Assembly: GCF_024612015.1 (NCBI RefSeq)
Contig: NZ_CP102512.1
Span: 9,982,001-10,046,000, forward strand
Direction: 5' to 3'
DNA length: 64,000 bases
Source: Streptomyces sp. CA-210063
Lineage (GTDB): Bacteria > Actinomycetota > Actinomycetes > Streptomycetales > Streptomycetaceae
Part shown: piece by piece, positions 56,101 through 64,000 of the stretch
Numbering within the stretch: position 1 is the first letter of the stretch
Layout: each line of letters opens with the position of its first letter
Notes under the pieces: generated by a model
Told to the model about the DNA's origin: nothing
Database searches by the model: none
Seen by the model: only the letters and a program-made list of their open reading frames with translations
Translations under genes and position numbers: made by a program

Positions 56101-59100
56101 GGGCGGCCGGTGCCGAGGTGGAGATCTCCTCGTACGCCGTCCCGGGCGAGTACGCCGGTGTGGTCTCCCTCCTGGAGTCCGTCGGCGAAGCCCTCGCCCT
56201 CGCGCAGGAGCTGAGCGAGGCCGAGGTGAACGCGCCGCTGTGGTGGCTCACCCGGGGTGCCGCCGCCGTGGCCACGAGCGATGCCGTACGGCCGGAGGCG
56301 ATGCAACTGTGGGGGCTCGGCCAAGTGCTGGGCCTGGAGCATCCCGACCGGTGGGGCGGCCTCATCGATCTGCCCCGGGAGTGGAGCGAGAGCACCGCCG
56401 CCCTGCTGGCCACCCTGCTGTCCCAGGCCGCCACGGGCGAGGACCAGTTGGCGATCCGTGGTCCTGCGGCCTACGCGCGGCGCCTGGTGCGCGCCCCGTT
56501 CACCGACCGTGGTCCGGTCCAGCCCTGGAAGCCGAGCGGTACCGTCCTCATCACGGGCGGCACCGGCGGTATCGCCGCCCACCTGGCCCGCTGGCTGGCC
56601 GGCGAGGGAGCGGAGCACCTGCTGCTGCTCAGCCGCCGTGGGGCCGAGGCCCCCGGAGCGGACGGGCTCGCGGAAGAACTGCGTGCTCTGGGCGCCGAGG
56701 TGACCTTCGCCGCATGCGACGTGGCCGACCGCGACGCGCTGGCGGCCGTACTCGCGGACGTACCCGAGCAGTGGCCCCTGACCGCCGTCCTGCACACCGC
56801 CAGCTCCACCAGCTACGGCCCGGCGCTCGCCGTCGAGCCGGAGGAGCTGGTGGCGGGTATGGCCGCGAAGGTGTGGGGTGCGCGGCATCTGGACGAGCTG
56901 ACGGCCGGTGTGGATCTGGACGCGTTCGTGTTGTTCTCGTCGGGTGCGGCGGTGTGGGGGAGTGCGGGCAACGGTACGTACGCGGCTGCCAACGCGTTCC
57001 TCGACGGGCTGGCGTTCGAGCGGCGTGCGCGTGGCCTGACGGCGACGTCGCTGGCGTGGGGCGGCTGGGCAGGCGGCGGCATGCTCGAAGGGTTCGAGTC
57101 GCTCGCCGACCAGCTCCAGCGCATGGGAGTGCGGCAGATGCGGCCGGAGTCCGCCATCGAGGTCATGCGCGAGGCGGTCGAGCAGGGCGAGACGGCCCTG
57201 ACGGTCAGTGACATGGACTGGGAGCGGTTCGCCCCCGTCTACGCGCTGGCCCGCCGCCGTCCGCTGATCGAGGAGATCCCCGAAGCCGCCCGCGCCCTGC
57301 GCGGCGAACGCACCGACGACGACCGGGCGGACGGCGACGGCGGCACCGCCGGCCGGCTGCGGGACACCCTCACCGCGCTCAGCGAGCCGGAGCAGCGTGC
57401 CACGCTCCTCGACCTCGTACGGTCCCGGGCCGCGGCCGTGCTCGGACACACCGACACCACCGAGGTCGCCGCCGGCCGGGCCTTCAAGGACCTGGGGTTC
57501 GACTCGCTGACGGCGACCGAGCTGCGCAACCGGCTGAACACCGCCACCGGCCTCCGGCTGCCCGCCACCCTCGTCTTCGACCACCCGACACCCACCGCCC
57601 TCGCCACCCTCCTGCGCGCGGAACTCCTCGGCGGCCCGGAGCCGGCGGACACCGCCCCACGGCCGGACCAGCGGCCGGTGGACGAGGACCCGCTCGTGAT
57701 CGTCGGCATGGCCTGCCGGTACCCCGGCGGCGTGCGCGGGCCCGAGGACCTGTGGCGGGTCGTGGCCGAGGGCCGCGACGAGATGTCGGACTTCCCGACC
57801 GACCGCGGCTGGGACTCGCCGGCGCTCTTCGACCCCGGCCGGCAGACCAGCCTGTCCGGCCAGGGCGCCTTCCTCTACGACGCGGGTGACTTCGACGCCG
57901 ACTTCTTCGGCATCTCACCGCGCGAGGCCCTGTCGATGGACCCCCAGCAGCGGCTGCTGCTGGAGGTCGCCTGGGAGGCGATCGAGCGGACCGGCGTCGA
58001 TCCGCTGTCGCTGCGCGGCAGCCGCACCGGCGTGTTCGTCGGCGGCACCCCGCAGGAGTACGGCGCCCTGCTGATGAACTCCGCCTCCCTGGCCGACGGT
58101 TACGCCCTGACCAGTTCGTCGGGCAGCGTCATGTCGGGCCGTGTCTCGTACACGCTGGGCCTGGAGGGCCCGGCGGTCACCGTCGACACGGCCTGTTCGT
58201 CCTCGCTGGTCGCCCTGCACCTCGCGGGGCAGGCGCTGCGCGCCGGGGAGTGCGACCTCGCGCTCGCCGGCGGAGTGAGCGTCATGGCCACGCCGGGCGC
58301 GTTCGCCGAGTTCGCCAACCAGGGCGGGCTGTCCTCCGACGGCCGCTGCAAGGCCTTCGCCGACTCGGCCGACGGCACCGGGTGGGGCGAGGGCGTCGGT
58401 GTCGTCGTGGTGGAACGGCTCTCGGACGCACTGCGCAACGGACACGACATCCTCGCCGTGGTGCGGGGCTCGGCCGTGAACCAGGACGGCGCGTCGAACG
58501 GCCTGACCGCGCCGAACGGACCGTCCCAACAGCGGGTGATCCGGGCGGCGTTGGCGAGCGCCGGCCTCGCGCCCTCGGACGTCGACGCCGTCGAGGCCCA
58601 CGGCACCGGCACCCGGCTCGGCGACCCGATCGAGGCACAGGCGCTGCTGGCGACCTACGGCCGTGACCGCGGCGACGGCCGGCCGCTGTGGCTCGGCTCG
58701 GTGAAGTCCAACATCGGACACACCCAGTACGCGGCAGGCGTGGCCGGTGTCATCAAGACGGTGATGGCGCTCCGGGAAGGGGCGCTGCCGCCCACGCTGC
58801 ACGTGGACGAACCGACCCGTCAGGTGGACTGGTCCGCCGACTCGGTGCGGCTGCTGACGGAGGGCCGGCCGTGGCCGGAGACGGGGCGTCCGCGCCGGGC
58901 GGGCGTGTCCTCGTTCGGGATCAGCGGCACCAACGCCCACCTCATCCTGGAACAGCCCCCGGAGCAGCCGACCGCCGGAGACGAGCGGCCGGCCGGGGAA
59001 CCCGCGCCCTCCGAGAACACGTCGCCCGGCCTGGGGCCCGCGCGGACGTCCGAGGACGGGTCGCCCGGCACGGGGCGGCCGCAGGCAACCGAGGGCGAGT

Positions 59101-62100
59101 TGCCCGGCCCGGAGCAGCCGCGGATGTCTGAGGGCGAGTTGCCCGGCCCGGAGCAGCTGCGGACGTCTGAGGGCGAGTTGCCCGGCCCGGAGCAGCCGCG
59201 GACGTCCGAGGACGGGGCGCCCGGCCTGGAGCCCGCGCGGACGTCCGAGGACGCGTCGCCCGGCACGGCCCGCCCGCCCGCGCCCGCGCCCGAGGACGCC
59301 CCGCCCGCCCTCCCGCAGCCCCGGCCCGTCGCCGCCGTGCCCTGGCTGGTCTCCGGCCACACCGAGGAGGCCCTCCGTGCGCAGGCCGCACGCCTCGCCG
59401 CCCATCTGCGCGAGCGCCCCGGCGTCGACCCCGCCGATCCCGCCGACCCCATCGACATCGCCCGCTCGCTCGCCACCACCCGCAGCGCGCTCACCCACCG
59501 CGCCGCCGTCGTCGCCGACACGCTGCCCGCGCTCCGCTCGGGACTCGAGGCGCTGGCCGACGGAGTGACGACCGCCGACGTGGTGCGCGCGAGAGCACGC
59601 GAGACCCCGACGGCCTTCGTCTTCCCCGGCCAGGGGTCCCAACGACCGGGTATGGGGCGGGAGTTGTACGAGCGTCATCCGGTGTTCGCCGCCGCCTTCG
59701 ACGAGGTCTGCGCCGAGTTCGACGCGAGGCTGCCCGGCCCGCTGCGTGACGTCGTCCTCGCCCCGGCGACCGAAAGGCCCGGCGAGCTGGACCGCACCGC
59801 ATACACCCAGCCCGCCCTGTTCGCGGTGGAAGTGGCCCTGTACCGGCTGCTGGAGAGCTGGGGCATACGCCCCGACGTACTGATCGGTCACTCCATCGGC
59901 GAGCTCGTGGCCGCCCACATCGCCGGGGTCTGGTCCCTCGCGGACGCCTGCCGGGTGGTCGCCGCCCGCGCCCGGCTCATGCAGGCACTGCCGTCCGGCG
60001 GGGTCATGCTGGCCGTACAGGCCTCCGAGACCGAGGCGGTGGGGGTGCTCGCCGCCCACTCCGACCACAGCGTCGGCATCGCCGCGGTCAACGGGCCCTC
60101 GTCGGTCGTCGTCTCCGGACCGGAGAACGCCGTCCTGCAGGCCGCGGCCGAGTTCGTCGGGCGCGGCCACCGGACCAGGACCCTCGCCGTCAGCCACGCC
60201 TTCCACTCCCCGCTCATGGAACCCATGCTCGCTGACTTCGCCGCGGAACTGGCGGCGGTCGAGTTCCACGAGCCCGCCCTGCCGATCGTCTCCAACGTCA
60301 CCGGCGCCGCCGCCTCCGCCGCCGAACTGTGCGTGCCCGCCTACTGGGTGCGCCATGTACGGGAGACGGTCCGCTTCGCCGACGGCGTGCGCACCCTCCT
60401 CGACCGGGGCGTACGCACCGTCCTGGAGGTGGGCCCCGGCGGAGCGCTGACCGCGATGACCGAGGAGACCGCCGCGGATCACGGCAGGGATGCCGTGACC
60501 TGCCTGGCCGCACTGCGCGGCGGCGATCGAGGCGAGGCCGACGCCCTGGTCGCGGCGGTCGCGCGGCTCGCCGTGGAGGGCACGGCCGTCGACTGGGACG
60601 CCTATTTCGCCGACAGCGGCACCCGCAGGGTCCCGTTGCCCACGTACGCCTTCCAGCACCGTCGGTTCTGGCTGCGCGTCCTGGCCGCGAGCGGAGCCAG
60701 GGGCGCCTCGTCCGTCGGCCTCACGGAGGCGGGCCACCCGCTGCTCGGTGCCGTCACCGCACTGCCCGGATCCGGCGGACTGCTGCTCACCGGCCGGCTC
60801 GACCTCGCCGAGCACGCCTGGCTCGCCGACCACGCGCTGGGCGGAACGGCCGTGCTGCCCGGCACGGCCTTCGTCGAACTGGCCCTGCACGCCGGCGGGC
60901 ACGTCGGCTGCGACCAGCTCGACGAACTGGTCATCCACGCGCCCCTGGCGCTGCCCGAACGCGGCGGTACCGCCCTGCAGTTGACCGTCGAGGCCGAGGA
61001 CGACACCGGCCGGCGCCCCTTCACCGTCCACGCCCGGTCCGAGGAGACGTCCGACGCCCCGTGGACCAGGCACGCGACCGGTGTACTGGCTCCCGCGGGC
61101 CGACCGGCCGCCGATTCCCCCAGCTGCCGGCCGCCCGCCGGTGCCCGGTCCGTACCGCTGGACGACTTCTACGCCAGGACCGCCGAGGCGGGCCTCGACT
61201 ACGGCCCCGCCTTCCACGGCCTGACCGAGCTGTGGGACGCGGACGGCGTCCTCCACGCCCGGGTCGTCCTGCCCGCCGACGACGCCGATGACGCCGACGG
61301 CGCGGGCGGTGCGGTCGGCTCGGGAAGCGACTACGCCCTCCACCCCGCGCTGCTCGACGCCGCCCTCCAGCCCCTCGCCCTCGGCCTCCTGGGCGCCGAC
61401 GGGCCCGACGACACCGCCGTGCCGGCGGGGCTGCCCTTCGCCTGGTCGGGCGTACGGCTGCACGCGACGGGGGCGACCGAACTGCACGCCCGGCTCGCGC
61501 CCATCGGCGACGGCGCGCTCTCCGTGTCCCTCACCACCCCCGACGGCGAACCCGTCCTGACCGTCGACTCCCTGACCCTGCGTGTGCCCTCGTCCCTCCC
61601 GGCCGCCACCGCCCCGCCACGGACCGAGCCCCTGTACCGGCTCCAGTGGCCGTCCGTCCCGTTCCCCTCCGCCCCCTCCGCCCCCTCCGCGCCCGCGCGG
61701 GCCACCGGTGCCTGGGGCATGCTCGGGCTCGACCCCGGGGAACTGCGCCCCGGGCTGGCCGCGGCCACCGGCCGCGACATCGTCCCGTATCTCGACCACC
61801 GGTCCCTCACGGACACGATCGACAGCGGCGGCCCCGTGCCCGCCGCCGTGGTCGCCTTCCGCACGACGGCCGAGGACGACGATCCCCGCGACGCCGCCCA
61901 CCGGCTCACCCACCGGACGCTCGACGTCCTCGGGCCCTGGCTCGCCGACGACCGGCCGGCCGATGTCCCGCTGGTCCTCGTCACGCGCGGCGCGGTCGCG
62001 GTCGGCCCGGACGACCCGGGGCCGCTGCCCGCCGAGGCCGCCGTATGGGGTCTCGTACGGGCCGCACAGGCCGAACACCCCGGTCGGGTGGTCCTGGTCG

Positions 62101-64000
62101 ACCTCGACGACGAGGACGCCTCGCTCGCCGCCCTTCCGGACGCCCTCGCCACGGGCGAACCACAGCTGGCCCTGCGCTCCGGCACCGCACACGTACCCCG
62201 GCTCACCCAGCTGGCCGCCGCCGAGGCGCCCACCGATCCGCTTGCGCGGTTCGACGGGGACGGCACCGTCCTGGTCACCGGTGCCACTGGCGCCCTGGGT
62301 GCCCTGGTCGCCCGCCATCTGGTGACCGCGCACGGCGTACGGCACCTGCTCCTCGTGGGGCGGCGCGGACCGGCAGCCGCGGGAGCGGACACGCTGGCCG
62401 CCGAACTCACCGACGCCGGCGCCCGGGTGACGTTCGCGGCCTGCGACGTCGCCGACCGCGCGGAACTCGCCCGGCTGCTGGAAGCGATCCCCACGGAGCA
62501 TCCCCTCACCGGTGTCGTCCATCTCGCCGGCGTCGTGGACGACGGCCTCCTCGGGGGCCTCACCCACGAGCGGCTGGACACGGTCCTGCGGCCCAAGGCC
62601 GACGCGGCCTGGCACCTGCACGAGCTGACCGCCGGTCTCCCGCTGACCGCCTTCGTCCTGTTCTCCTCGGCCGCCGGGGTCCTCGGCAGCCCCGGCCAGG
62701 CGAACTACGCGGCCGCCAACACGTTCCTCGACGCCCTGGCCCAGCACCGCCGCCGCCTCGGACTGCCCGCGCTCTCCCTCGCCTGGGGCCCCTGGCGGGG
62801 CACCGGCGGCATGGCCGACGCACTCGACGAGGCCGAGCGCACCCGGCTGACGGGGAGCGGACTGACGGCCTTCACCGCCGAGTCGGGCCTCGCCGCGCTC
62901 GACCGGGCCCTGGCACTCCCGGACGAACCGCTGCTCGTCCCGTTGCGCCTCGCCCCGCAGGCCGCCGAGGCACTGCCCACCGAGCGGATCCCGGCCGTGC
63001 TGCGCGGTCTGGTCCGCTCCGCCGTCCCCCGCAGGGCAGCCGTCCGGCGCGGCGACCGTACCGAGGCACCGGAACTCGCCACGCTCGACCCGGACACGCG
63101 CGAGGCCACCCTGCTGGACCTCGTGTGCGCCGAGGCGGCACGGGTGCTCGGGCACGGCGGGGCCGAAGGCGTCGACGCCGACCGCGCCTTCGGCGAGCTG
63201 GGCTTCGACTCACTGACCTCCGTCGAACTGCGCAACCGGCTCACCGCCGCCACCGGGCTGCGGTTGCAGCCCACCCTCGTCTTCGACCACCCGACCCCGA
63301 CCGAACTGGCCGCGGCCCTGAACCGCCAGTTCGGCACGCCCACGCCCGCGACCGCCCGGCCGGCGGACCCGGCCGATCCGACCGCGGCCGTCGCGAACGC
63401 CGTGGAGGCGCTCTACCGGCACGCCGTCACCGTCGGCCGCTACGACCAGGCAGGCAAGGTCCTGATGAACTCCGCGGGCCTGCGCCCCGCCTTCACCTCA
63501 GCCGACGCGGTCGGCAAGGCACCGGGACTGGTCAAATTGGCCGAGGGCGTCGGGCACCCGGCGCTCGTCGGGCTCCCCTCCACCTCCGTGTGGACCAGCG
63601 ACCAGGAGTTCATCGCGCTGGCCCGGCCCCTGCGCGGCCTGCGGGACACCCACTCCCTCGTGATGCCGGGATTCACCGCGGACGAACTCGTCGCCGGCAG
63701 TGTCGAGGCGGCCGTCGAGCACGCGGCGCGCACCATCGTCCGCGGTCTGGACGGTGCCCCGTTCGCCCTGGCCGGACGGTCCTCCGGGGGATCGCTGGCG
63801 TACGCGGTCGCCGCCCGCCTGGAGGAACTCGGCACCCCGGCCGTCGGTGTGGTCATGCTGGACACCTATCTCGCGGGCACCCCGCAGACCGACTACATCG
63901 TCCACGTGATGGAAGAGCGCTCCCTGGAACGCGAGGCCGAGTTCGGCCGGATGACCGGCATGCGGCTCACCGCGATGGCGTCCTACTTCTCCCTCTTCGA
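53163..64000 (+). CDS. Type I modular PKS-6: modules 11, 12 and thioesterase (3' end beyond window)
   Basis: The last PKS gene, open from ATG 53163 (GGAG at 53153-53156) to the window edge: 3612 codons seen, no stop reached. Approximate order: docking coil 3-31 ([15 protein letters not shown]...), KS 33-455, AT 574-865, KR 1126-1310, ACP 1412-1485; KS 1510-1930, AT 2151-2435, DH 2526-2810, KR 3034-3225, ACP 3315-3390, TE from about 3410. KS cysteines are 204 and 1678. The TE marks this as the terminal synthase, which releases the chain, normally as a macrolactone. Usual TE length suggests roughly 80 residues, including the catalytic His, lie beyond 64000. Oddities are an altered cofactor loop in KR11 and a seven-unit 39-bp repeat in the KS12-AT12 linker. 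Confidence 0.96.
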   Translation, partial: MTEDKLRTYLRRVTAELQQTREQLRESQDKWREPLAVIGMACRLPGGADSPERLWRLVADGVDTVGGLPTDRGWDLDDLYDPDPDKPGKTYTQEGAFLYEAGDFDPALFGISPREALAMDPQQRLLLETSWEAIERARINPLSLRGSRTGVFVGGLPTGYGAMLLDSTEDQGYALTGGTGSVMSGRVSYSLGLQGPAVTVDTACSSSLVALHLAAQSLRQGDCSLALAGGAGILATPAGFVVFARQRGLAPDGRCKAFADAADGIGWGEGAAVVLLERLSDARRNGHRVLAVLRGSAANQDGASNGLSAPSGPAQQRVIRQALASAGLSTSDVDAVEAHGTGTRLGDPIEAQALLATYGQNREQPLYLGSLKSNIGHTQAVSGVAGVIKTVMALRHGALPRTLHVDAPSGEVDWSAGAVELLTEDQPWPETGRPRRAGVSSFGISGTNVHVILEQAPETETAPGTGPGTGTGTEAGTRPDRTAARATLPWPLSAATEGALRDQARRLHAHLSEDPELGLTDVGHSLATTRAALEHRAVLLADDRDGFLDRLRALAEAEETPGVVKGTGTKAKTVFVFPGQGSQWLGMAVELLDSSPVFAARMAECEAALSVFVDWSLSEVLRDGGGLGRVDVVQPVLWAVMVSLAQVWRSYGVEPATVVGHSQGEIAAAVVAGALSLEDGARVAALRSQAIVALSGQGGMASVQLPADEVRGLKALADGRVDLAAVNGPSSVVVAGATDALDEVIAEAVARGARAKRIDVDYASHSVQVEQIRAELLDVLGELAPVAGRVPFYSTVTGGRLDTTGLDAEYWYRNLRSTVCLESTVAALVRAGHQLFVEVSPHPVLTGAVQDTAQAAGREAVVTGTLRRGEGGLERLLLSLGEAYAHGAPVDWGTCFDGMDVRTVDLPTYAFQHRRYWMETPVGAGAGAGVGRVVDGWRYRVTWRRLTPSTRAGEGALLSGRWLLVVPEGSDGEEVAGALRAAGAEVEISSYAVPGEYAGVVSLLESVGEALALAQELSEAEVNAPLWWLTRGAAAVATSDAVRPEAMQLWGLGQVLGLEHPDRWGGLIDLPREWSESTAALLATLLSQAATGEDQLAIRGPAAYARRLVRAPFTDRGPVQPWKPSGTVLITGGTGGIAAHLARWLAGEGAEHLLLLSRRGAEAPGADGLAEELRALGAEVTFAACDVADRDALAAVLADVPEQWPLTAVLHTASSTSYGPALAVEPEELVAGMAAKVWGARHLDELTAGVDLDAFVLFSSGAAVWGSAGNGTYAAANAFLDGLAFERRARGLTATSLAWGGWAGGGMLEGFESLADQLQRMGVRQMRPESAIEVMREAVEQGETALTVSDMDWERFAPVYALARRRPLIEEIPEAARALRGERTDDDRADGDGGTAGRLRDTLTALSEPEQRATLLDLVRSRAAAVLGHTDTTEVAAGRAFKDLGFDSLTATELRNRLNTATGLRLPATLVFDHPTPTALATLLRAELLGGPEPADTAPRPDQRPVDEDPLVIVGMACRYPGGVRGPEDLWRVVAEGRDEMSDFPTDRGWDSPALFDPGRQTSLSGQGAFLYDAGDFDADFFGISPREALSMDPQQRLLLEVAWEAIERTGVDPLSLRGSRTGVFVGGTPQEYGALLMNSASLADGYALTSSSGSVMSGRVSYTLGLEGPAVTVDTACSSSLVALHLAGQALRAGECDLALAGGVSVMATPGAFAEFANQGGLSSDGRCKAFADSADGTGWGEGVGVVVVERLSDALRNGHDILAVVRGSAVNQDGASNGLTAPNGPSQQRVIRAALASAGLAPSDVDAVEAHGTGTRLGDPIEAQALLATYGRDRGDGRPLWLGSVKSNIGHTQYAAGVAGVIKTVMALREGALPPTLHVDEPTRQVDWSADSVRLLTEGRPWPETGRPRRAGVSSFGISGTNAHLILEQPPEQPTAGDERPAGEPAPSENTSPGLGPARTSEDGSPGTGRPQATEGELPGPEQPRMSEGELPGPEQLRTSEGELPGPEQPRTSEDGAPGLEPARTSEDASPGTARPPAPAPEDAPPALPQPRPVAAVPWLVSGHTEEALRAQAARLAAHLRERPGVDPADPADPIDIARSLATTRSALTHRAAVVADTLPALRSGLEALADGVTTADVVRARARETPTAFVFPGQGSQRPGMGRELYERHPVFAAAFDEVCAEFDARLPGPLRDVVLAPATERPGELDRTAYTQPALFAVEVALYRLLESWGIRPDVLIGHSIGELVAAHIAGVWSLADACRVVAARARLMQALPSGGVMLAVQASETEAVGVLAAHSDHSVGIAAVNGPSSVVVSGPENAVLQAAAEFVGRGHRTRTLAVSHAFHSPLMEPMLADFAAELAAVEFHEPALPIVSNVTGAAASAAELCVPAYWVRHVRETVRFADGVRTLLDRGVRTVLEVGPGGALTAMTEETAADHGRDAVTCLAALRGGDRGEADALVAAVARLAVEGTAVDWDAYFADSGTRRVPLPTYAFQHRRFWLRVLAASGARGASSVGLTEAGHPLLGAVTALPGSGGLLLTGRLDLAEHAWLADHALGGTAVLPGTAFVELALHAGGHVGCDQLDELVIHAPLALPERGGTALQLTVEAEDDTGRRPFTVHARSEETSDAPWTRHATGVLAPAGRPAADSPSCRPPAGARSVPLDDFYARTAEAGLDYGPAFHGLTELWDADGVLHARVVLPADDADDADGAGGAVGSGSDYALHPALLDAALQPLALGLLGADGPDDTAVPAGLPFAWSGVRLHATGATELHARLAPIGDGALSVSLTTPDGEPVLTVDSLTLRVPSSLPAATAPPRTEPLYRLQWPSVPFPSAPSAPSAPARATGAWGMLGLDPGELRPGLAAATGRDIVPYLDHRSLTDTIDSGGPVPAAVVAFRTTAEDDDPRDAAHRLTHRTLDVLGPWLADDRPADVPLVLVTRGAVAVGPDDPGPLPAEAAVWGLVRAAQAEHPGRVVLVDLDDEDASLAALPDALATGEPQLALRSGTAHVPRLTQLAAAEAPTDPLARFDGDGTVLVTGATGALGALVARHLVTAHGVRHLLLVGRRGPAAAGADTLAAELTDAGARVTFAACDVADRAELARLLEAIPTEHPLTGVVHLAGVVDDGLLGGLTHERLDTVLRPKADAAWHLHELTAGLPLTAFVLFSSAAGVLGSPGQANYAAANTFLDALAQHRRRLGLPALSLAWGPWRGTGGMADALDEAERTRLTGSGLTAFTAESGLAALDRALALPDEPLLVPLRLAPQAAEALPTERIPAVLRGLVRSAVPRRAAVRRGDRTEAPELATLDPDTREATLLDLVCAEAARVLGHGGAEGVDADRAFGELGFDSLTSVELRNRLTAATGLRLQPTLVFDHPTPTELAAALNRQFGTPTPATARPADPADPTAAVANAVEALYRHAVTVGRYDQAGKVLMNSAGLRPAFTSADAVGKAPGLVKLAEGVGHPALVGLPSTSVWTSDQEFIALARPLRGLRDTHSLVMPGFTADELVAGSVEAAVEHAARTIVRGLDGAPFALAGRSSGGSLAYAVAARLEELGTPAVGVVMLDTYLAGTPQTDYIVHVMEERSLEREAEFGRMTGMRLTAMASYFSLF
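53259..57629 (+). other. Module 11: KS-AT(methylmalonyl)-KR(A1 type, altered loop)-ACP
   Basis: KS Cys at 53772. AT: GHSQG Ser at 55146, YASH at 55446 (methylmalonyl). KR from 56538: the catalytic Lys, Ser, Tyr and Asn region is intact and identical to KR10 ([11 protein letters not shown]1). However, the Rossmann loop reads GGIAAH, with Ala at 56574 where KR10 has Gly, and the usual H(T/A)AGV reads HTASST. Activity is therefore uncertain: a hydroxyl at C5 if active, a ketone if not. ACP Ser at 57504. Confidence 0.83.
57690..63342 (+). other. Module 12: KS-AT(malonyl)-DH-KR(B)-ACP
   Basis: KS Cys at 58194. AT: GHSIG Ser at 59892, HAFH at 60195 (malonyl). DH: His at 60831 in [14 protein letters not shown] and Asp at 61356 in HPALLD. 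KR from 62262 has VVDDG (B type) and NYAAAN. No ER. ACP GFDSL Ser at 63210. Output: a C2=C3 alkene next to the ester, expected E. Confidence 0.9.
59004..59276 (+). repeat. Seven 39-bp in-frame tandem repeats, KS12-AT12 linker
   Basis: Seven consecutive 13-codon units of the type [13 protein letters not shown], with central units most alike and outer ones diverged. Acidic and Pro/Gly-rich, they extend the linker after the KS by about 90 residues. Confidence 0.93.
63390..64000 (+). other. Thioesterase domain (truncated at window end)
   Basis: An alpha/beta-hydrolase follows ACP12. The nucleophile Ser is at 63780 in GRSSGG, with Arg where many macrolide TEs have His. The likely catalytic Asp is in VMLDTYLAG near 63850. 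The His lies beyond the window. It is expected to release the chain by lactonisation; which hydroxyl is used cannot be read from sequence. Confidence 0.88.

Overview
The window is a single, densely packed modular type I polyketide synthase (PKS) locus, all on the + strand. Very high GC, C/G-ending third codon positions, class 1 coiled-coil docking ends and a KSQ loading module point to an actinomycete, most likely Streptomyces or a close relative. I do not recognise the exact cluster, so no gene symbols are given.

Layout: the last 23 codons of an unidentified gene (2-73); PKS-1 (159-9476: loading module and module 1); PKS-2 (9483-20741: modules 2-3); PKS-3 (20775-33035: modules 4-6); PKS-4 (33045-42662: modules 7-8); a cytochrome P450 (42756-43955); a 206-bp gap with tandem hairpins and a tandem repeat; PKS-5 (44162-53122: modules 9-10); PKS-6 (53163 to past the window end: modules 11-12 and a thioesterase cut off at 64000). 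KSQ loading domain first and thioesterase last suggest a collinear 12-module assembly line.

Reading the active-site motifs gives this order: loading KSQ-AT(methylmalonyl)-ACP; 1 AT(malonyl), dead DH, KR(B); 2 AT(methylmalonyl), KR(A1); 3 AT(malonyl), DH-ER-KR; 4 AT(malonyl), no reduction; 5 AT(methylmalonyl), KR(A2); 6 AT(malonyl), KR(B); 7 AT with an SPGH motif (ethylmalonyl or another larger unit?), dead DH, no KR; 8 AT(malonyl), DH-KR; 9 AT(malonyl), KR(A1); 10 AT(methylmalonyl), KR(A1); 11 AT(methylmalonyl), KR(A1 type, altered cofactor loop); 12 AT(malonyl), DH-KR, TE. The inferred product is a 27-carbon, propionate-started chain with a 2,3-enoate, a 10,11-alkene, ketones at C13 and C19 and hydroxyls at C5, C7, C9, C15, C17, C23 and C25. 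The C19 ketone lies exactly between the C15 and C23 hydroxyls, so an oligomycin-like 6,6-spiroketal macrolide is a reasonable inference.

The most unusual feature is a 209-bp MITE-like element with perfect 20-bp inverted ends and a 4-bp target duplication. It sits inside the KSQ domain of PKS-1 and, with the duplication, adds exactly 71 sense codons without breaking the frame. Other notable structure: long near-identical patches shared between modules, with codon use unlike their surroundings; different in-frame tandem repeats in the interdomain linkers of several modules; and a strong hairpin pair after the P450 gene.
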